Below, in pieces: positions 6,220 through 12,457 of a DNA stretch of 12,457 nt. Position 1 is the stretch's first letter. Each line of letters opens with the position of its first letter. The stretch spans positions 1 through 12,457 of the forward strand of contig JAUWOG010000019.1 in assembly GCA_030612305.1 (NCBI GenBank), given 5' to 3'. Made by a program: the position numbers and the translations under genes. Source of the stretch: Armatimonadota bacterium. Its GTDB lineage: Bacteria; Armatimonadota; Zipacnadia; Zipacnadales; UBA11051. The notes beneath the pieces are model-generated. The model saw only the letters and a program-made list of their open reading frames with translations. It made no database searches and was not told where the DNA came from.

Positions 6220-6425
6220 CTCTTGCCTACTCCTTGTATTGGGCCTCAATTCCGCCTCACGTTAGTCGTCATTGTACCATGCGCTGCCGCGCCGGCACAA
6301 CCGCGACCATCCATCAGGCTGCATCTGAGATCGTGATCGTATTATTGACTTGCGATTGGCGTACAGCCTTTGCCGTGATGTCGTTGTCTTTGCCGTGTGG
6401 CTTTCGGAGGGGCCGAATACGAGAC

Positions 6426-6464
6426 GGAAGCGTAGCGACCGGCGAGAATCCGGCCCACGCTTCC
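6426..6464. repeat. Isolated inverted repeat / hairpin
   Basis: GGAAGCGT (6426-6433) pairs with ACGCTTCC (6457-6464), an 8-bp perfect stem. The enclosed sequence has two CCGG tetramers that can pair with each other, giving a second short stem. There is no T-run on either side and no adjacent gene it would terminate. It lies in the gene-free stretch, so it may be a structured remnant or a dispersed intergenic repeat. Confidence 0.5.
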
Positions 6465-6525
6465 CCGCAGATATCAGTCGGCACAATCCGTTGCGTTTGC
6501 GCATACCGCTCGTGAGCCGGCTTCG

Positions 6526-6553
6526 CACAGACCATGGCCCGCATCGGCCTCTG
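6526..6553. repeat. 28-bp direct repeat, left copy
   Basis: Matches 7364-7391 at 24 of 28 positions in the same orientation; the shared core is GCCCGCAT(C/T)GGCCTCTG. The two copies bracket the intact pseudopilin gene together with its terminator and candidate promoter. Confidence 0.75.
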
Positions 6554-6561
6554 CAGCCCTG

Positions 6562-6599
6562 ACACAAACAAACACCTCCCACCAGACGATGGGAGGTGT
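6562..6599 (-). terminator. Rho-independent terminator of the pseudopilin gene
   Basis: Perfect 10-bp stem ACACCTCCCA/TGGGAGGTGT (6572-6581 with 6590-6599) and an 8-nt loop. Read on the minus strand it is followed by TTTGTTTGTGTC, a reasonable U-rich tail. It lies 25 bp beyond the stop codon of the pseudopilin gene, exactly where a terminator should be. Confidence 0.85.
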
Positions 6600-6624
6600 C
6601 ACTGTGCCAACTACGTGCCAGGTG

Positions 6625-7248
6625 CTATTCCAGCACGCCGTCAACGAACTTACGGAAGGTGTTCTCCGTCAGCCATTTCGCATGGCCGTCGCCGAATGCA
6701 ACGTTCTGCCCGTCGTTGTGTTCGTAGGGCATGTGAGTGTACCAGTAGGGCACCCATGTGCGGTAGCCGCCCAGGTAGGTGGTCAGCATCCCGACCGCAG
6801 CCGGATCGTAGCCATAGAAGGTCTCGTTGCGCAGAGACGCATTCGTCGCGCCCCCGGCCCAGACATAGAAGCAACTGAAGCTGTAGTCGCTTACGATCTG
6901 AACGCCATTAGTGTACGTGTATATGGTCTCGGCCGAAATGCTCGGGCACTTGAAGATCTGGACGTTCTTCAGGTACGGAAGTATGGCGCTCATCATGGTG
7001 TAGCCTTCCCTGCTGACACCATCATCGTGTCCGGCCGCCACGATGAAGTAGCAGTAAGGGTGCTTCTCGTCAAAGTCCTGAGTGTACATGAGTGCGCCCA
7101 GCGCCAGTTGCTTGACATTGCTCAGACAACTGGTCTGCCGCGCCTTCTCACGTGCTCGGGCGAATACCGGAAACAGTATCGCCGCGAGGATCGCGATGAT
7201 GGCGATCACTACCAGTAGTTCGATAAGCGTAAATCCACGTCGCGTCAT
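6625..7248 (-). CDS. Type II pseudopilin-like protein, H-X9-DG class
   Basis: 207 residues. The class III signal MTRRG|FTLIELLVV (prepilin peptidase would cut after G5 and methylate F6; E10 is the conserved mature Glu5) is followed by a hydrophobic helix to about residue 27 and the block FARAREKARQTSCLSNVKQL. The C-terminus has H177-X9-D187-G188, defining the prepilin-type processing-associated H-X9-DG family (related to DUF1559). The C41 and C101 residues may form a disulfide outside the membrane. Proteins of this class are numerous per genome in Planctomycetes, Lentisphaerae and Armatimonadota; their cargo or role is unknown, and a role in envelope secretion or surface structures is inferred from the pilin-like signal. 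It is a single-gene unit: GAGGAGGAG upstream of the ATG, a terminator after the stop, and no pilus-assembly genes beside it. Confidence 0.92.
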   Translation of the reverse strand: MTRRGFTLIELLVVIAIIAILAAILFPVFARAREKARQTSCLSNVKQLALGALMYTQDFDEKHPYCYFIVAAGHDDGVSREGYTMMSAILPYLKNVQIFKCPSISAETIYTYTNGVQIVSDYSFSCFYVWAGGATNASLRNETFYGYDPAAVGMLTTYLGGYRTWVPYWYTHMPYEHNDGQNVAFGDGHAKWLTENTFRKFVDGVLE

Positions 7249-7273
7249 CTGTCATCTCCTCCTCGTTTTGTGT

Positions 7274-7288
7274 CGGGACTCAGTCCCG
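7274..7288. promoter_or_regulatory. Short palindrome in the pseudopilin 5' leader
   Basis: CGGGACT-C-AGTCCCG is a perfect 7+7 palindrome with one central base, 25 bp upstream of the pseudopilin ATG. It could be an operator or an mRNA hairpin. Read on the plus strand it is followed by TTTT and looks like a minimal terminator, but no plus-strand gene ends here. Confidence 0.4.
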
Positions 7289-7303
7289 TTTTAAGAAGGT
7301 CAT

Positions 7304-7332
7304 AGTATATAACACGCCCCCACGCTTGCATA
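7304..7332 (-). promoter_or_regulatory. Possible promoter of the pseudopilin gene
   Basis: On the minus strand TATACT (7309-7304) is a good -10 box; 17 bp upstream TATGCA (7332-7327) matches only half of the -35 consensus. The same TATACT hexamer is the -10 of three other promoter candidates in this window. It would give a leader of about 50 nt containing the palindrome at 7274-7288. Confidence 0.35.
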
Positions 7333-7363
7333 GTCCGAGTCATGCACCAGGGGCTCGGCCTGG

Positions 7364-7391
7364 CACAGAGCGTAGCCCGCATTGGCCTCTG
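7364..7391. repeat. 28-bp direct repeat, right copy
   Basis: Second copy of the repeat at 6526-6553, four mismatches in 28. It ends 10 bp before the stop end of the membrane-anchored protein gene at 7402. Confidence 0.75.
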
Positions 7392-7401
7392 ATCGGACGG
7401 C

Positions 7402-8007
7402 TCAGTCCGAACTCGCCGGCGCACCGAACATCGGCAGCAGGTTCACATCCATCTGCACGCCGGCCGCAAGCTGGACGCGCTTGACTATCTCGTCGGCGAC
7501 CCGTTCGGCCTGTTCCGGATCGCTGCTTATCTGGTCGGTGGCTTTCTCGAAGGCGGCCAGCGTCACGCCCTCCTTTTCCAGCAACTCCGGGAGATACTCG
7601 GCGAGCTCCTCATTGCCCTGCCCGGCATTCTGGAAGCCTATTGCAGCGATGACGAAGCGAACGGATATCTGTATGTAGCGCTCTTCGCTGATTGGGCCGG
7701 AAGCCTCCAGCTCGGAGACGTCAACCCAGCCGTCCTCGGCTCCATCATCGCTGCGCGCGGCATCTTGCTCCGGCGGCGCGCCCTCTTCCTCCGGCGGGCC
7801 CTCCGGAGCGTCATGGGGCGCCTCTGTCACCGGTGCTTGTGGCGCTGGTGTGAGGGCGTCTGGCTCCTCAGGGAGCGCCACCTGCGCGTGGCTCTGGAAA
7901 GGCGGAAGGCCCTGAGTGTAGGCCCGGATAGTCCATGCGGCCACTGCGACCAGGACGAGAAGCAGCACTATGACGAAAACGGGATTTGTGACGATACGCT
8001 GCGACAC
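7402..8007 (-). CDS. Hypothetical membrane-anchored protein
   Basis: 201 residues. One hydrophobic segment VFVIVLLLVLVAVAAW (10-25) after a short MSQRIVTNP start suggests an uncleaved N-terminal anchor. Residues about 45-95 are a disordered linker rich in Pro, Glu, Ala and Asp (PEEPDALTPAPQAPVTEAPH and similar). Residues about 100-201 look like a compact helical domain (ERYIQISVRFVIAAIGFQNA, then EEKEGVTLAAFEKATDQI-like helices). I do not recognise the family. The start is the GTG at 8007, chosen because CGGAGG lies 6 nt upstream; no in-frame ATG fits better. It has a promoter candidate of its own at 8057-8086 and is divergent from the next gene. A small inverted repeat (CGGAC/GTCCG, 7394-7409) spans its stop codon. 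Confidence 0.8.
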   Translation of the reverse strand: MSQRIVTNPVFVIVLLLVLVAVAAWTIRAYTQGLPPFQSHAQVALPEEPDALTPAPQAPVTEAPHDAPEGPPEEEGAPPEQDAARSDDGAEDGWVDVSELEASGPISEERYIQISVRFVIAAIGFQNAGQGNEELAEYLPELLEKEGVTLAAFEKATDQISSDPEQAERVADEIVKRVQLAAGVQMDVNLLPMFGAPASSD

Positions 8008-8056
8008 CTCATGCCTCCGGACTCGCGGATGTGGTCAGTGCGTTACTGCCTCACCA

Positions 8057-8086
8057 AGTATATCTGCAGTCGCCAGTCGCCTGCAA
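8057..8086 (-). promoter_or_regulatory. Sigma-70-type promoter for the membrane-anchored protein
   Basis: Minus strand TTGCAG (8086-8081) and TATACT (8062-8057) are separated by 18 bp. The start codon is about 50 nt downstream. Predicted from sequence only. Confidence 0.5.
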
Positions 8087-8120
8087 GCAGCGCCTCCCCT
8101 CAGGATTGTAATCCAGGGCC

Positions 8121-8807
8121 ATGATGAGCTATCCTTGTCACATGCCGACGGAGCTACACCGGGCCCTGCAGCGATACTACGCAGGCGAAGAAGGCTGCAT
8201 CGAGGCGGAGGTCGCAGGCTTCCGCGCCGATGTGCTGGCAGACGATACCGTCTATGAGATACAGACGGCCAATTTCACCGCCATCCGCGACAAGCTCAGA
8301 AAGCTCGCCCGGTCATATCGCGTCGTGCTCGTCTTCCCCGTTCCCAGGGACAAGACCATCGTGCGGATAGATGCCGATACCGGCGAGGAGCTGTCGGTAC
8401 GCCGCTCCCCCAAGCACGGACAACTCGCGGACGTGTTCGACCAACTCGTTTACGCCTTCGGGCTGATGCGGCTCAAGAACTTCGCGCTGGAAGTGGTAGT
8501 GACCATCGAGCGGGAGCTCCGCCGCGATGACGGGCAGGGAAGCTGGCGACGGAGGGGTGTCTCGGTAGTCGGACGCGAGCTGGTCGAGATAGTCGAGAGC
8601 CGGCGCTTCGAGCAGCCGGCGGAGCTACTCCGGATGCTGCCGGAGGGCCTGCCGGAGCAGTTCACCGTCGCCGACCTGAAGGAGGGTCTCGGCATCAAAG
8701 AGCGCGCCGCCGGCAGGATGGCCTACGTGCTGCGGGAGTTAGGCGTCACAAAGCATGTGGGCACGCAGGGCAGGACCTACGTGTACAGGAGAGCCGCGAC
8801 CCAATGA
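8121..8807 (+). CDS. PD-(D/E)XK-like nuclease-fold protein with C-terminal winged-helix region
   Basis: 228 residues. The segment CIEAEVAGFRADVLADDTVYEIQTANF (26-52) has the strand-turn-strand pattern D37 ... E46-x-Q48 seen in PD-(D/E)XK proteins whose usual Lys is replaced by Gln, as in CoiA-like and related families. It is followed by helix IRDKLRKLA and strand YRVVLVFPVPRDKTIVRID. The glutamates around 23-30 could supply the first-helix acid. Residues about 175-225 (LPEQFTVADLKEGLGIKERA, then MAYVLRELGVTKHVG and a GRTYVYRR strand) read as a winged helix, which suggests DNA binding. Whether it cuts DNA or only retains the fold cannot be told. The start is uncertain: ATG at 8121 is given, but the third ATG (8142) is possible and neither has a strong ribosome site. 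It is a stand-alone gene. Confidence 0.7.
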   Translation: MMSYPCHMPTELHRALQRYYAGEEGCIEAEVAGFRADVLADDTVYEIQTANFTAIRDKLRKLARSYRVVLVFPVPRDKTIVRIDADTGEELSVRRSPKHGQLADVFDQLVYAFGLMRLKNFALEVVVTIERELRRDDGQGSWRRRGVSVVGRELVEIVESRRFEQPAELLRMLPEGLPEQFTVADLKEGLGIKERAAGRMAYVLRELGVTKHVGTQGRTYVYRRAATQ

Positions 8808-8834
8808 CATGAGCCTACCCGCACCAACAGGCTA

Positions 8835-8877
8835 CAGGAAGTAGGGCTGCCCCGACATCGGGGCGGCCGGATTCCTG
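8835..8877 (+). terminator. Long stem-loop after the nuclease-fold gene
   Basis: An outer stem CAGGAA/TTCCTG (8835-8840 with 8872-8877) encloses an inner stem GGCTGCCCCGA/TCGGGGCGGCC with a tiny loop CA (one G-T pair). It lies 28 bp beyond the stop of the gene ending at 8807. There is no T-run on either side, so it is not a canonical intrinsic terminator; it could stabilise the 3' end or stop both directions. Confidence 0.5.
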
Positions 8878-8959
8878 CACAAAGACTCCAAAATCGCGCC
8901 AGACGGGCGGCGATGAGCGACCAACACTTCGGTATTCCGGGGTAGCTGGTGCGATTTCC

Positions 8960-8988
8960 TTGACACGCCGTAGCGCACACAATATACT
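8960..8988 (+). promoter_or_regulatory. Near-consensus sigma-70 promoter of the nuo/mbh-like operon
   Basis: TTGACA (8960-8965, perfect -35) and TATACT (8983-8988) with the ideal 17-bp spacing. Transcription would start near 8995 and give a leader of about 118 nt before the first gene. This is the strongest promoter candidate in the window. Confidence 0.78.
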
Positions 8989-9090
8989 CTGTTGTGGCGG
9001 GCTGGCAAATTAACGCCGGGCTTTGCCATAGAGGGGAATTTTTTTGTCCGCACCCTGATAGCGAAGCCGACGGACCTTTCGTATCGAGGC

Positions 9091-9111
9091 CACCCTGAGC
9101 GGGTGTTTTTT
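9091..9111 (+). promoter_or_regulatory. Terminator-like hairpin in the operon leader, abutting the first ATG
   Basis: CACCC-TGAGC-GGGTG followed by six T residues and then, after one base, the ATG of the MbhD-like gene. The 3' arm contains the only purine-rich sequence near the start codon, so the hairpin would also hide the ribosome site. Upstream in the leader GTCCG and CGGAC (about 9047 and 9070) can form another stem. This arrangement suggests attenuation or translational control; it does not match a riboswitch class I know. The 5-bp stem is short, so it may be weak. Confidence 0.45.
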
Positions 9112-9112
9112 C

Positions 9113-9376
9113 ATGGATGGATTTGTGATAGCGGGACTCGTAGCGGTCGCAATCTGCGGCGTCCTGGCGGTACATCTTCGGGACATTCTGCGTGCAGCGA
9201 TCGCCCTGGCCGTACTCAGTGTAGTACTCGCGGCCATATTCTTCAAACTCGGAGCCCCCTACGCGGGGGCTTTTGAGTTGAGTGTATGTGCAGGTCTGGT
9301 GACGGTGCTCTTCGTCGCCGCCATATCGTCGGTGGGAGCAAAGACACCAGAGCAGTCTGAGCAGGAAGAAGAGTAG
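9113..9376 (+). CDS. MbhD-like (DUF4040) membrane subunit
   Basis: 87 residues, three hydrophobic segments (about 3-22, 28-46, 52-72) and an acidic tail (TPEQSEQEEE). The block LRDILRAAIALAVLSVVLAA (22-41), the LGAPYAGAFELSVCAGLVTV segment (46-65) and FVAAIS are diagnostic of the MbhD family, which corresponds to part of the C-terminal domain of MrpA and to the NuoJ region of complex I. It acts in the membrane arm of Mrp antiporters, membrane-bound hydrogenases and related complexes. First gene of the operon; its stop is 2 bp before the next ATG. Confidence 0.85.
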   Translation: MDGFVIAGLVAVAICGVLAVHLRDILRAAIALAVLSVVLAAIFFKLGAPYAGAFELSVCAGLVTVLFVAAISSVGAKTPEQSEQEEE

Positions 9377-9378
9377 AA

Positions 9379-9606
9379 ATGGCCGGCAAACTCTTACTCG
9401 GCGTGGTACTCGGAGCAGGTATCTTCCTCGCACTTCTCAACGTGCTGGTCGTCAGCGGGCAAATCCCCATCCTCGACCACGTCGCCCACGCGATCGCCTT
9501 CCGCGAGGCATTCTGGACCTTCCGTGCCCTCGATGTCGTCGGGCAATTAGCCCTCTTCATCACCAGCACCTTCGGAGTACTAGTACTGATCAGGGAGAGG
9601 CAGTAG
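9379..9606 (+). CDS. MbhE-like membrane subunit
   Basis: 75 residues with two hydrophobic segments (about 5-26 and 55-71). The C-terminal block TFRALDVVGQLALFITSTFG followed by VLVL resembles the FDYRALDTLGE-LVLFTA-GVL pattern of MbhE and the end of MrpA, with Gln where most relatives have Glu. It probably packs beside the MbhD-like subunit in the membrane arm. It is shorter than typical MbhE (about 100), lacking part of the N-terminal helix. It lies 2 bp after the previous gene and 4 bp before the next, so it is co-translated with both. Confidence 0.72.
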   Translation: MAGKLLLGVVLGAGIFLALLNVLVVSGQIPILDHVAHAIAFREAFWTFRALDVVGQLALFITSTFGVLVLIRERQ

Positions 9607-9610
9607 CACG

Positions 9611-9916
9611 ATGTGGAACGCATACTGGATCGCTGTGCTTTTCCTCTTCAGCCTCGGCATCTACGCCTTGATATTCCGGCACAATCTCTTTCACCTGATT
9701 CTGGCCATTGAGCTCATGGCGAAGGCACTGTGCCTCGGCGTGCTAGTTGCCGGGTCCCAGCACGGAGGCGGGCTGCTCAGTGTTTCGGAGACGATGGTCA
9801 TCACCATCATCCTCATTGAAGTTGCCACCACTGCCATCGCCCTTTCCCTCGTCGTATCAGCGCACAAGCATACCGGGAGCATGGATATAGCGGCGCTGCG
9901 GCGCTTGAAAGGATGA
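9611..9916 (+). CDS. NuoK/MrpC/MbhG-like membrane subunit
   Basis: 101 residues, the normal length for NuoK, with three transmembrane helices (about 5-22, 27-47, 58-84). E34 in LAIELM and E70 in IILIEVATTAIAL match the two intramembrane glutamates on the proton path of NuoK (E36 and E72 in E. coli). The start motif (GIYALIFRHNLFHLILAIEL) is typical of the MrpC/NuoK/HyfE superfamily. It would form the link between the quinone/hydrogenase module and the antiporter-like subunits. The next gene begins 19 bp later. Confidence 0.9.
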   Translation: MWNAYWIAVLFLFSLGIYALIFRHNLFHLILAIELMAKALCLGVLVAGSQHGGGLLSVSETMVITIILIEVATTAIALSLVVSAHKHTGSMDIAALRRLKG

Positions 9917-9935
9917 AGTAGCCACGGATATCCAG

Positions 9936-11708
9936 GTGCTGGCGTTTTGGACAATTGCAACTCCGCTACTCGGGGCATTGCTGGTCTGGATCATCGGTAT
10001 GGCCAACGACCGCCTCATGAAGTGGGTCGCGGTACTGGTGTCGGTGGCGACCGGCGTGCTGGTAGTCAAGCTGCTGCTGGCGTTACCCGCGCACCTCCCA
10101 GCCGGACACGGGTACTTCTGGATTCCGAATGAAGCCATCAAGATAGGCTTCAACCTCACCGGCATGGGAGTATGGGTCGCGGCCGTAGCGGGCGTTGTCG
10201 GCTGTCTCGCCGTCATCTTCTCGCTCAAGTACATGGAGCACTACGAGACCGACTACCCGCCCACCCGCTACTACTTCTTCACCGTCCTCTTCATCGGCTC
10301 GATGATCGGTCTCGCGCTCACGGACAACCTCCTCGTCCTCTACCTCTTCTGGGAGATGATCGGCTTCTGTTCGTATATCCTCATCGCGTATTTCTATAAG
10401 GACCCGAAGGCGGTATTCTCCGGCACCAAGGCTTTCGTAGTCACCCGCCTCGGCGATATCGGGCTTCTCGCCGGCATCATAGTGCTCTGGCACGCGACGA
10501 AGACCACCAACATCTTCGAGATACTCGACCTCGCCGGCACCGGCCAGATAGACACGCTCACCCTCGGCCTGGCCGGCTTCGGCTTCATCATGGCAGCCGT
10601 CGGCAAGTCGGCCCAATTCCCCCTCCATGTGTGGCTCCCCGACGCCATGGAAGCCCCGACGACCATCAGCGCACTCATTCATGCCGCATGTCTCGTCAAC
10701 GCCGGCGTCTATCTCCTGGCACTCACCTACCCCCTCTTCGTCATGGTCGTCTGGTGGGCCCCGCTCGTCTTGTGGATCGGCGCCATCACCGCACTCCTTG
10801 CAGGGATACTGGCGCTCATCGAGTATGACATCAAGCGCGTCCTTGCCTACTCGACGGTGAGTCAACTCGGCTTCATGGTTGCCGCAGTAGGGGCGGGCGG
10901 CATTTTCGCCAGCCAGTTCCATCTGGTCAATCATGCCATATTCAAAGCCCTGCTCTTTCTGTGTGCAGGCGCGATAGTACATGCCATCGGCACGCGAGAC
11001 CTCCGTGAGATGGGCGGCCTTGGCAGGAAGATGCCGCTCACGCGGATAACCTGCGCCATAGGTGTCATGGCACTGGCAGGGATCCCCTTTCTCAACGGCT
11101 TCTGGTCCAAGGACTTGATTCTTGAGAGCATCGTGATGGCCGGCGACTGGGCGGCTGTGCCGCTCGTGCTGCTGATTGTCTCGGCCTTTCTCACTGCGGC
11201 CTACTCACTGCGCATGTACTGGATGGCCTTTGCCGGCGCGCGACCGTACGAAAAGGAAGCGCATGACGGCCCGTGGCAGATGAGTGTGCCGCTGGTGCTC
11301 CTGGCCATGGGCTCCCTGCTATTCTGGCTCGCGGTGGGCTTCTACTCCACACAGGCCTCTGCCGACGTCCTCTACCACACGATGCCGCACATGAGCCTGC
11401 AGCACCTGGTGATAGAAACGCTGCACAATACCGGCCTGATGGTGATTGCGGGCCTGATTGTCGTTGTGTGGGTGATTCTGGGCATCGCATGGACGCGCGC
11501 GGGGCAGGCCTTCTCCCCGAAGGACCCCTGGGCCGACGCGCTCACTGAGACAAAATTCGGCTTCGACGCCTTCTACAATACTGGGGTCCGGATGCTGACG
11601 GATTTCTGCAGGAACCTGACCCGGTTGCAGACCGGAGACATCAACTACAACGCGGCGGCGGCGGCCCTGGGACTGGTTATACTGCTGCTCCTGTTAGTCA
11701 ACAACTAG
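9936..11708 (+). CDS. nuoL: NuoL-like proton-translocating antiporter subunit
   Basis: 590 residues, close to NuoL (about 613). Family blocks in order: LFWEMIGFCSYILIAYFYKD (138-157) with E140 equivalent to the essential Glu144 of NuoL; TKAFVVTRLGDIGLL (164-178); GKSAQFPLHVWLPDAMEAPT (223-242) with K224 equivalent to Lys229; SALIHAA with H249; IEYDIKRVLAYSTVSQLGF (295-313); HLVNHAIFKALLF with H329, H333 and K337; GIPFLNGFWSKD near 385. The C-terminal LQTGDINYNAA region and final hydrophobic helix fit the lateral-helix end of NuoL, not the shorter NuoM. It would pump protons or sodium ions in the membrane arm. The GTG at 9936 is the first plausible start; no strong ribosome site is seen, so coupling to the gene ending at 9916 is likely. 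Confidence 0.9.
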   Translation: MLAFWTIATPLLGALLVWIIGMANDRLMKWVAVLVSVATGVLVVKLLLALPAHLPAGHGYFWIPNEAIKIGFNLTGMGVWVAAVAGVVGCLAVIFSLKYMEHYETDYPPTRYYFFTVLFIGSMIGLALTDNLLVLYLFWEMIGFCSYILIAYFYKDPKAVFSGTKAFVVTRLGDIGLLAGIIVLWHATKTTNIFEILDLAGTGQIDTLTLGLAGFGFIMAAVGKSAQFPLHVWLPDAMEAPTTISALIHAACLVNAGVYLLALTYPLFVMVVWWAPLVLWIGAITALLAGILALIEYDIKRVLAYSTVSQLGFMVAAVGAGGIFASQFHLVNHAIFKALLFLCAGAIVHAIGTRDLREMGGLGRKMPLTRITCAIGVMALAGIPFLNGFWSKDLILESIVMAGDWAAVPLVLLIVSAFLTAAYSLRMYWMAFAGARPYEKEAHDGPWQMSVPLVLLAMGSLLFWLAVGFYSTQASADVLYHTMPHMSLQHLVIETLHNTGLMVIAGLIVVVWVILGIAWTRAGQAFSPKDPWADALTETKFGFDAFYNTGVRMLTDFCRNLTRLQTGDINYNAAAAALGLVILLLLLVNN

Positions 11709-11724
11709 TGGAGATGACGAGCGC

Positions 11725-12457
11725 GTGATAGATTTGGTCTATCCCATAGGCATACTGCTGGCGGGCTCGCCGCTAGTGTACATAGTCGGGCGGGCAAGTC
11801 GCAACAAGGCCCTCACGGGCACTGTTGCGGTGGTGACGCTCCTGCTCTCCGGCTATGTCATGTATCTGCTGACAGCCGCCGGGCCGGAGGAGCTCCATAT
11901 TACGCTTCCGGGCATGGAGTACATCGTGGGAGATCAGATAGTCACGCGGCCGGCTGAAGTCGAGGAGGGCTCCCAGTTCTTCGCCGTCTTCGCACAAAAC
12001 GGCCTCGCCAACTTCATGGCCGTTGTCAGCCTCGGCCTCGCCGTACTCGTCGCAATCTTCTCCATCGGATACATGGAGCGCAAAAACATCGGCAAGTACT
12101 ACGCCCTCCTCATGATGATGACGGCGGGCATGGTAGGCATCGGACTTGCCGGCGACCTCTTCAACCTCTTTGTCTTCTTCGAGCTGATGAGCCTCTCCTC
12201 GTTCGCGCTGGTGGCTTTCGAGGACAGGTGGGAACCGGTCGAGGCCGGCGTCAAGTATCTACTTCTCTCGGCGATGGGCTCGATGATCGCCCTGCTTGGC
12301 ATCGTGCTGGTATTAGCCTACACGGGCACGCTCAACCTAGCGCAGCAGGAAGCCACGAACATAGCGACGCTCCTGCCCGGGCATCTCATGCTCGCAGTGG
12401 CTGCCCTGTTCATTGCCGGCTTCGGTGTCAAGGCCGCCATCGTGCCCATGCACACCT
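11725..12457 (+). CDS. NuoM/MrpD/MbhH-like antiporter subunit, cut by window end
   Basis: Translating from the GTG at 11725 gives 244 codons with no stop before the window edge. The N-terminus has two or three hydrophobic helices, then a loop rich in acidic residues (PGMEYIVGDQIVTRPAEVEE), then IFSIGYMERKNIGKYYALLM (111-130) and DLFNLFVFFELMSLSSFALV (144-163), where E153 matches the essential glutamate of NuoM and MrpD. EPVEAGVKYLLLSAMGS follows, and the sequence ends at GFGVKAAIVPMHT (232-244), just into the lysine-containing proton-path motif (K236). The KYYALLMMMTAGMVGIGLAGDL wording is closest to MrpD/MbhH. GGAG lies 11 nt upstream of the GTG, and the gene begins 16 bp after the NuoL-like stop, in the same operon. 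Confidence 0.88.
   Translation, partial: MIDLVYPIGILLAGSPLVYIVGRASRNKALTGTVAVVTLLLSGYVMYLLTAAGPEELHITLPGMEYIVGDQIVTRPAEVEEGSQFFAVFAQNGLANFMAVVSLGLAVLVAIFSIGYMERKNIGKYYALLMMMTAGMVGIGLAGDLFNLFVFFELMSLSSFALVAFEDRWEPVEAGVKYLLLSAMGSMIALLGIVLVLAYTGTLNLAQQEATNIATLLPGHLMLAVAALFIAGFGVKAAIVPMHT

Noticed and set aside
6100..6582. Several 70-110 codon frames between the pseudopilin remnant and the terminator
   Set aside because: They overlap each other on both strands, have unconvincing starts and Arg-rich translations; the region reads as non-coding.
10083..10982. 299-codon minus-strand frame opposite the NuoL-like gene
   Set aside because: Glu/Gly/Asp-rich translation with no recognisable motif, fully inside a strongly conserved NuoL coding region on the other strand.

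Overview
The window looks like chromosomal DNA from a GC-rich, uncultured-type bacterium. The best taxonomic clue is a pseudopilin of the H-X9-DG class whose N-terminus continues into ILFPVFARAREKARQTSC. That style is familiar from Armatimonadota and is also seen in Planctomycetes and Lentisphaerae, so an Armatimonadota-like host is an inference, not a demonstration.

Layout. Positions 1-117 hold a 13-bp tandem repeat, followed by about 300 bp in which I recognise nothing. A truncated IS3-type OrfA (436-549, minus) with a promoter-like sequence and a small DUF2188 gene (752-1000, minus) follow. Next comes a tightly spaced six-gene minus-strand operon (5713 down to 1129): a dihydrodipicolinate synthase/N-acetylneuraminate lyase family aldolase, a NYN-domain nuclease, two small Cys-containing proteins I know only as hypotheticals, a QatB-like protein starting MGTSSS, and a QatC-like (QueC-like) PP-loop ATPase. 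QatB and QatC belong to the QatABCD anti-phage system, but here neither a QatA ATPase nor a QatD (TatD) nuclease is adjacent. This is the most interesting part of the window.

Positions 5714-6624 carry no intact gene. They hold a decayed pseudopilin copy interrupted by a 105-bp element with terminal inverted repeats, an isolated hairpin, one arm of a 28-bp direct repeat, and the terminator of the next gene. An intact H-X9-DG pseudopilin (6625-7248, minus) lies between the two arms of that repeat. A membrane-anchored protein with an acidic/proline-rich linker (7402-8007, minus) is divergent from a PD-(D/E)XK-like protein with a C-terminal winged-helix-like region (8121-8807, plus).

From 8960 to the right edge there is a plus-strand respiratory or energy-converting module. 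A consensus sigma-70-type promoter and a leader of about 120 nt end in a terminator-like hairpin directly at the first ATG. The genes that follow are MbhD-like, MbhE-like, NuoK/MrpC/MbhG-like, NuoL-like and a NuoM/MrpD/MbhH-like gene cut off by the window end. Together they would form the ion-pumping membrane arm of a complex I, Mrp or Mbh-type enzyme; the electron-transfer subunits must lie beyond the window or elsewhere.
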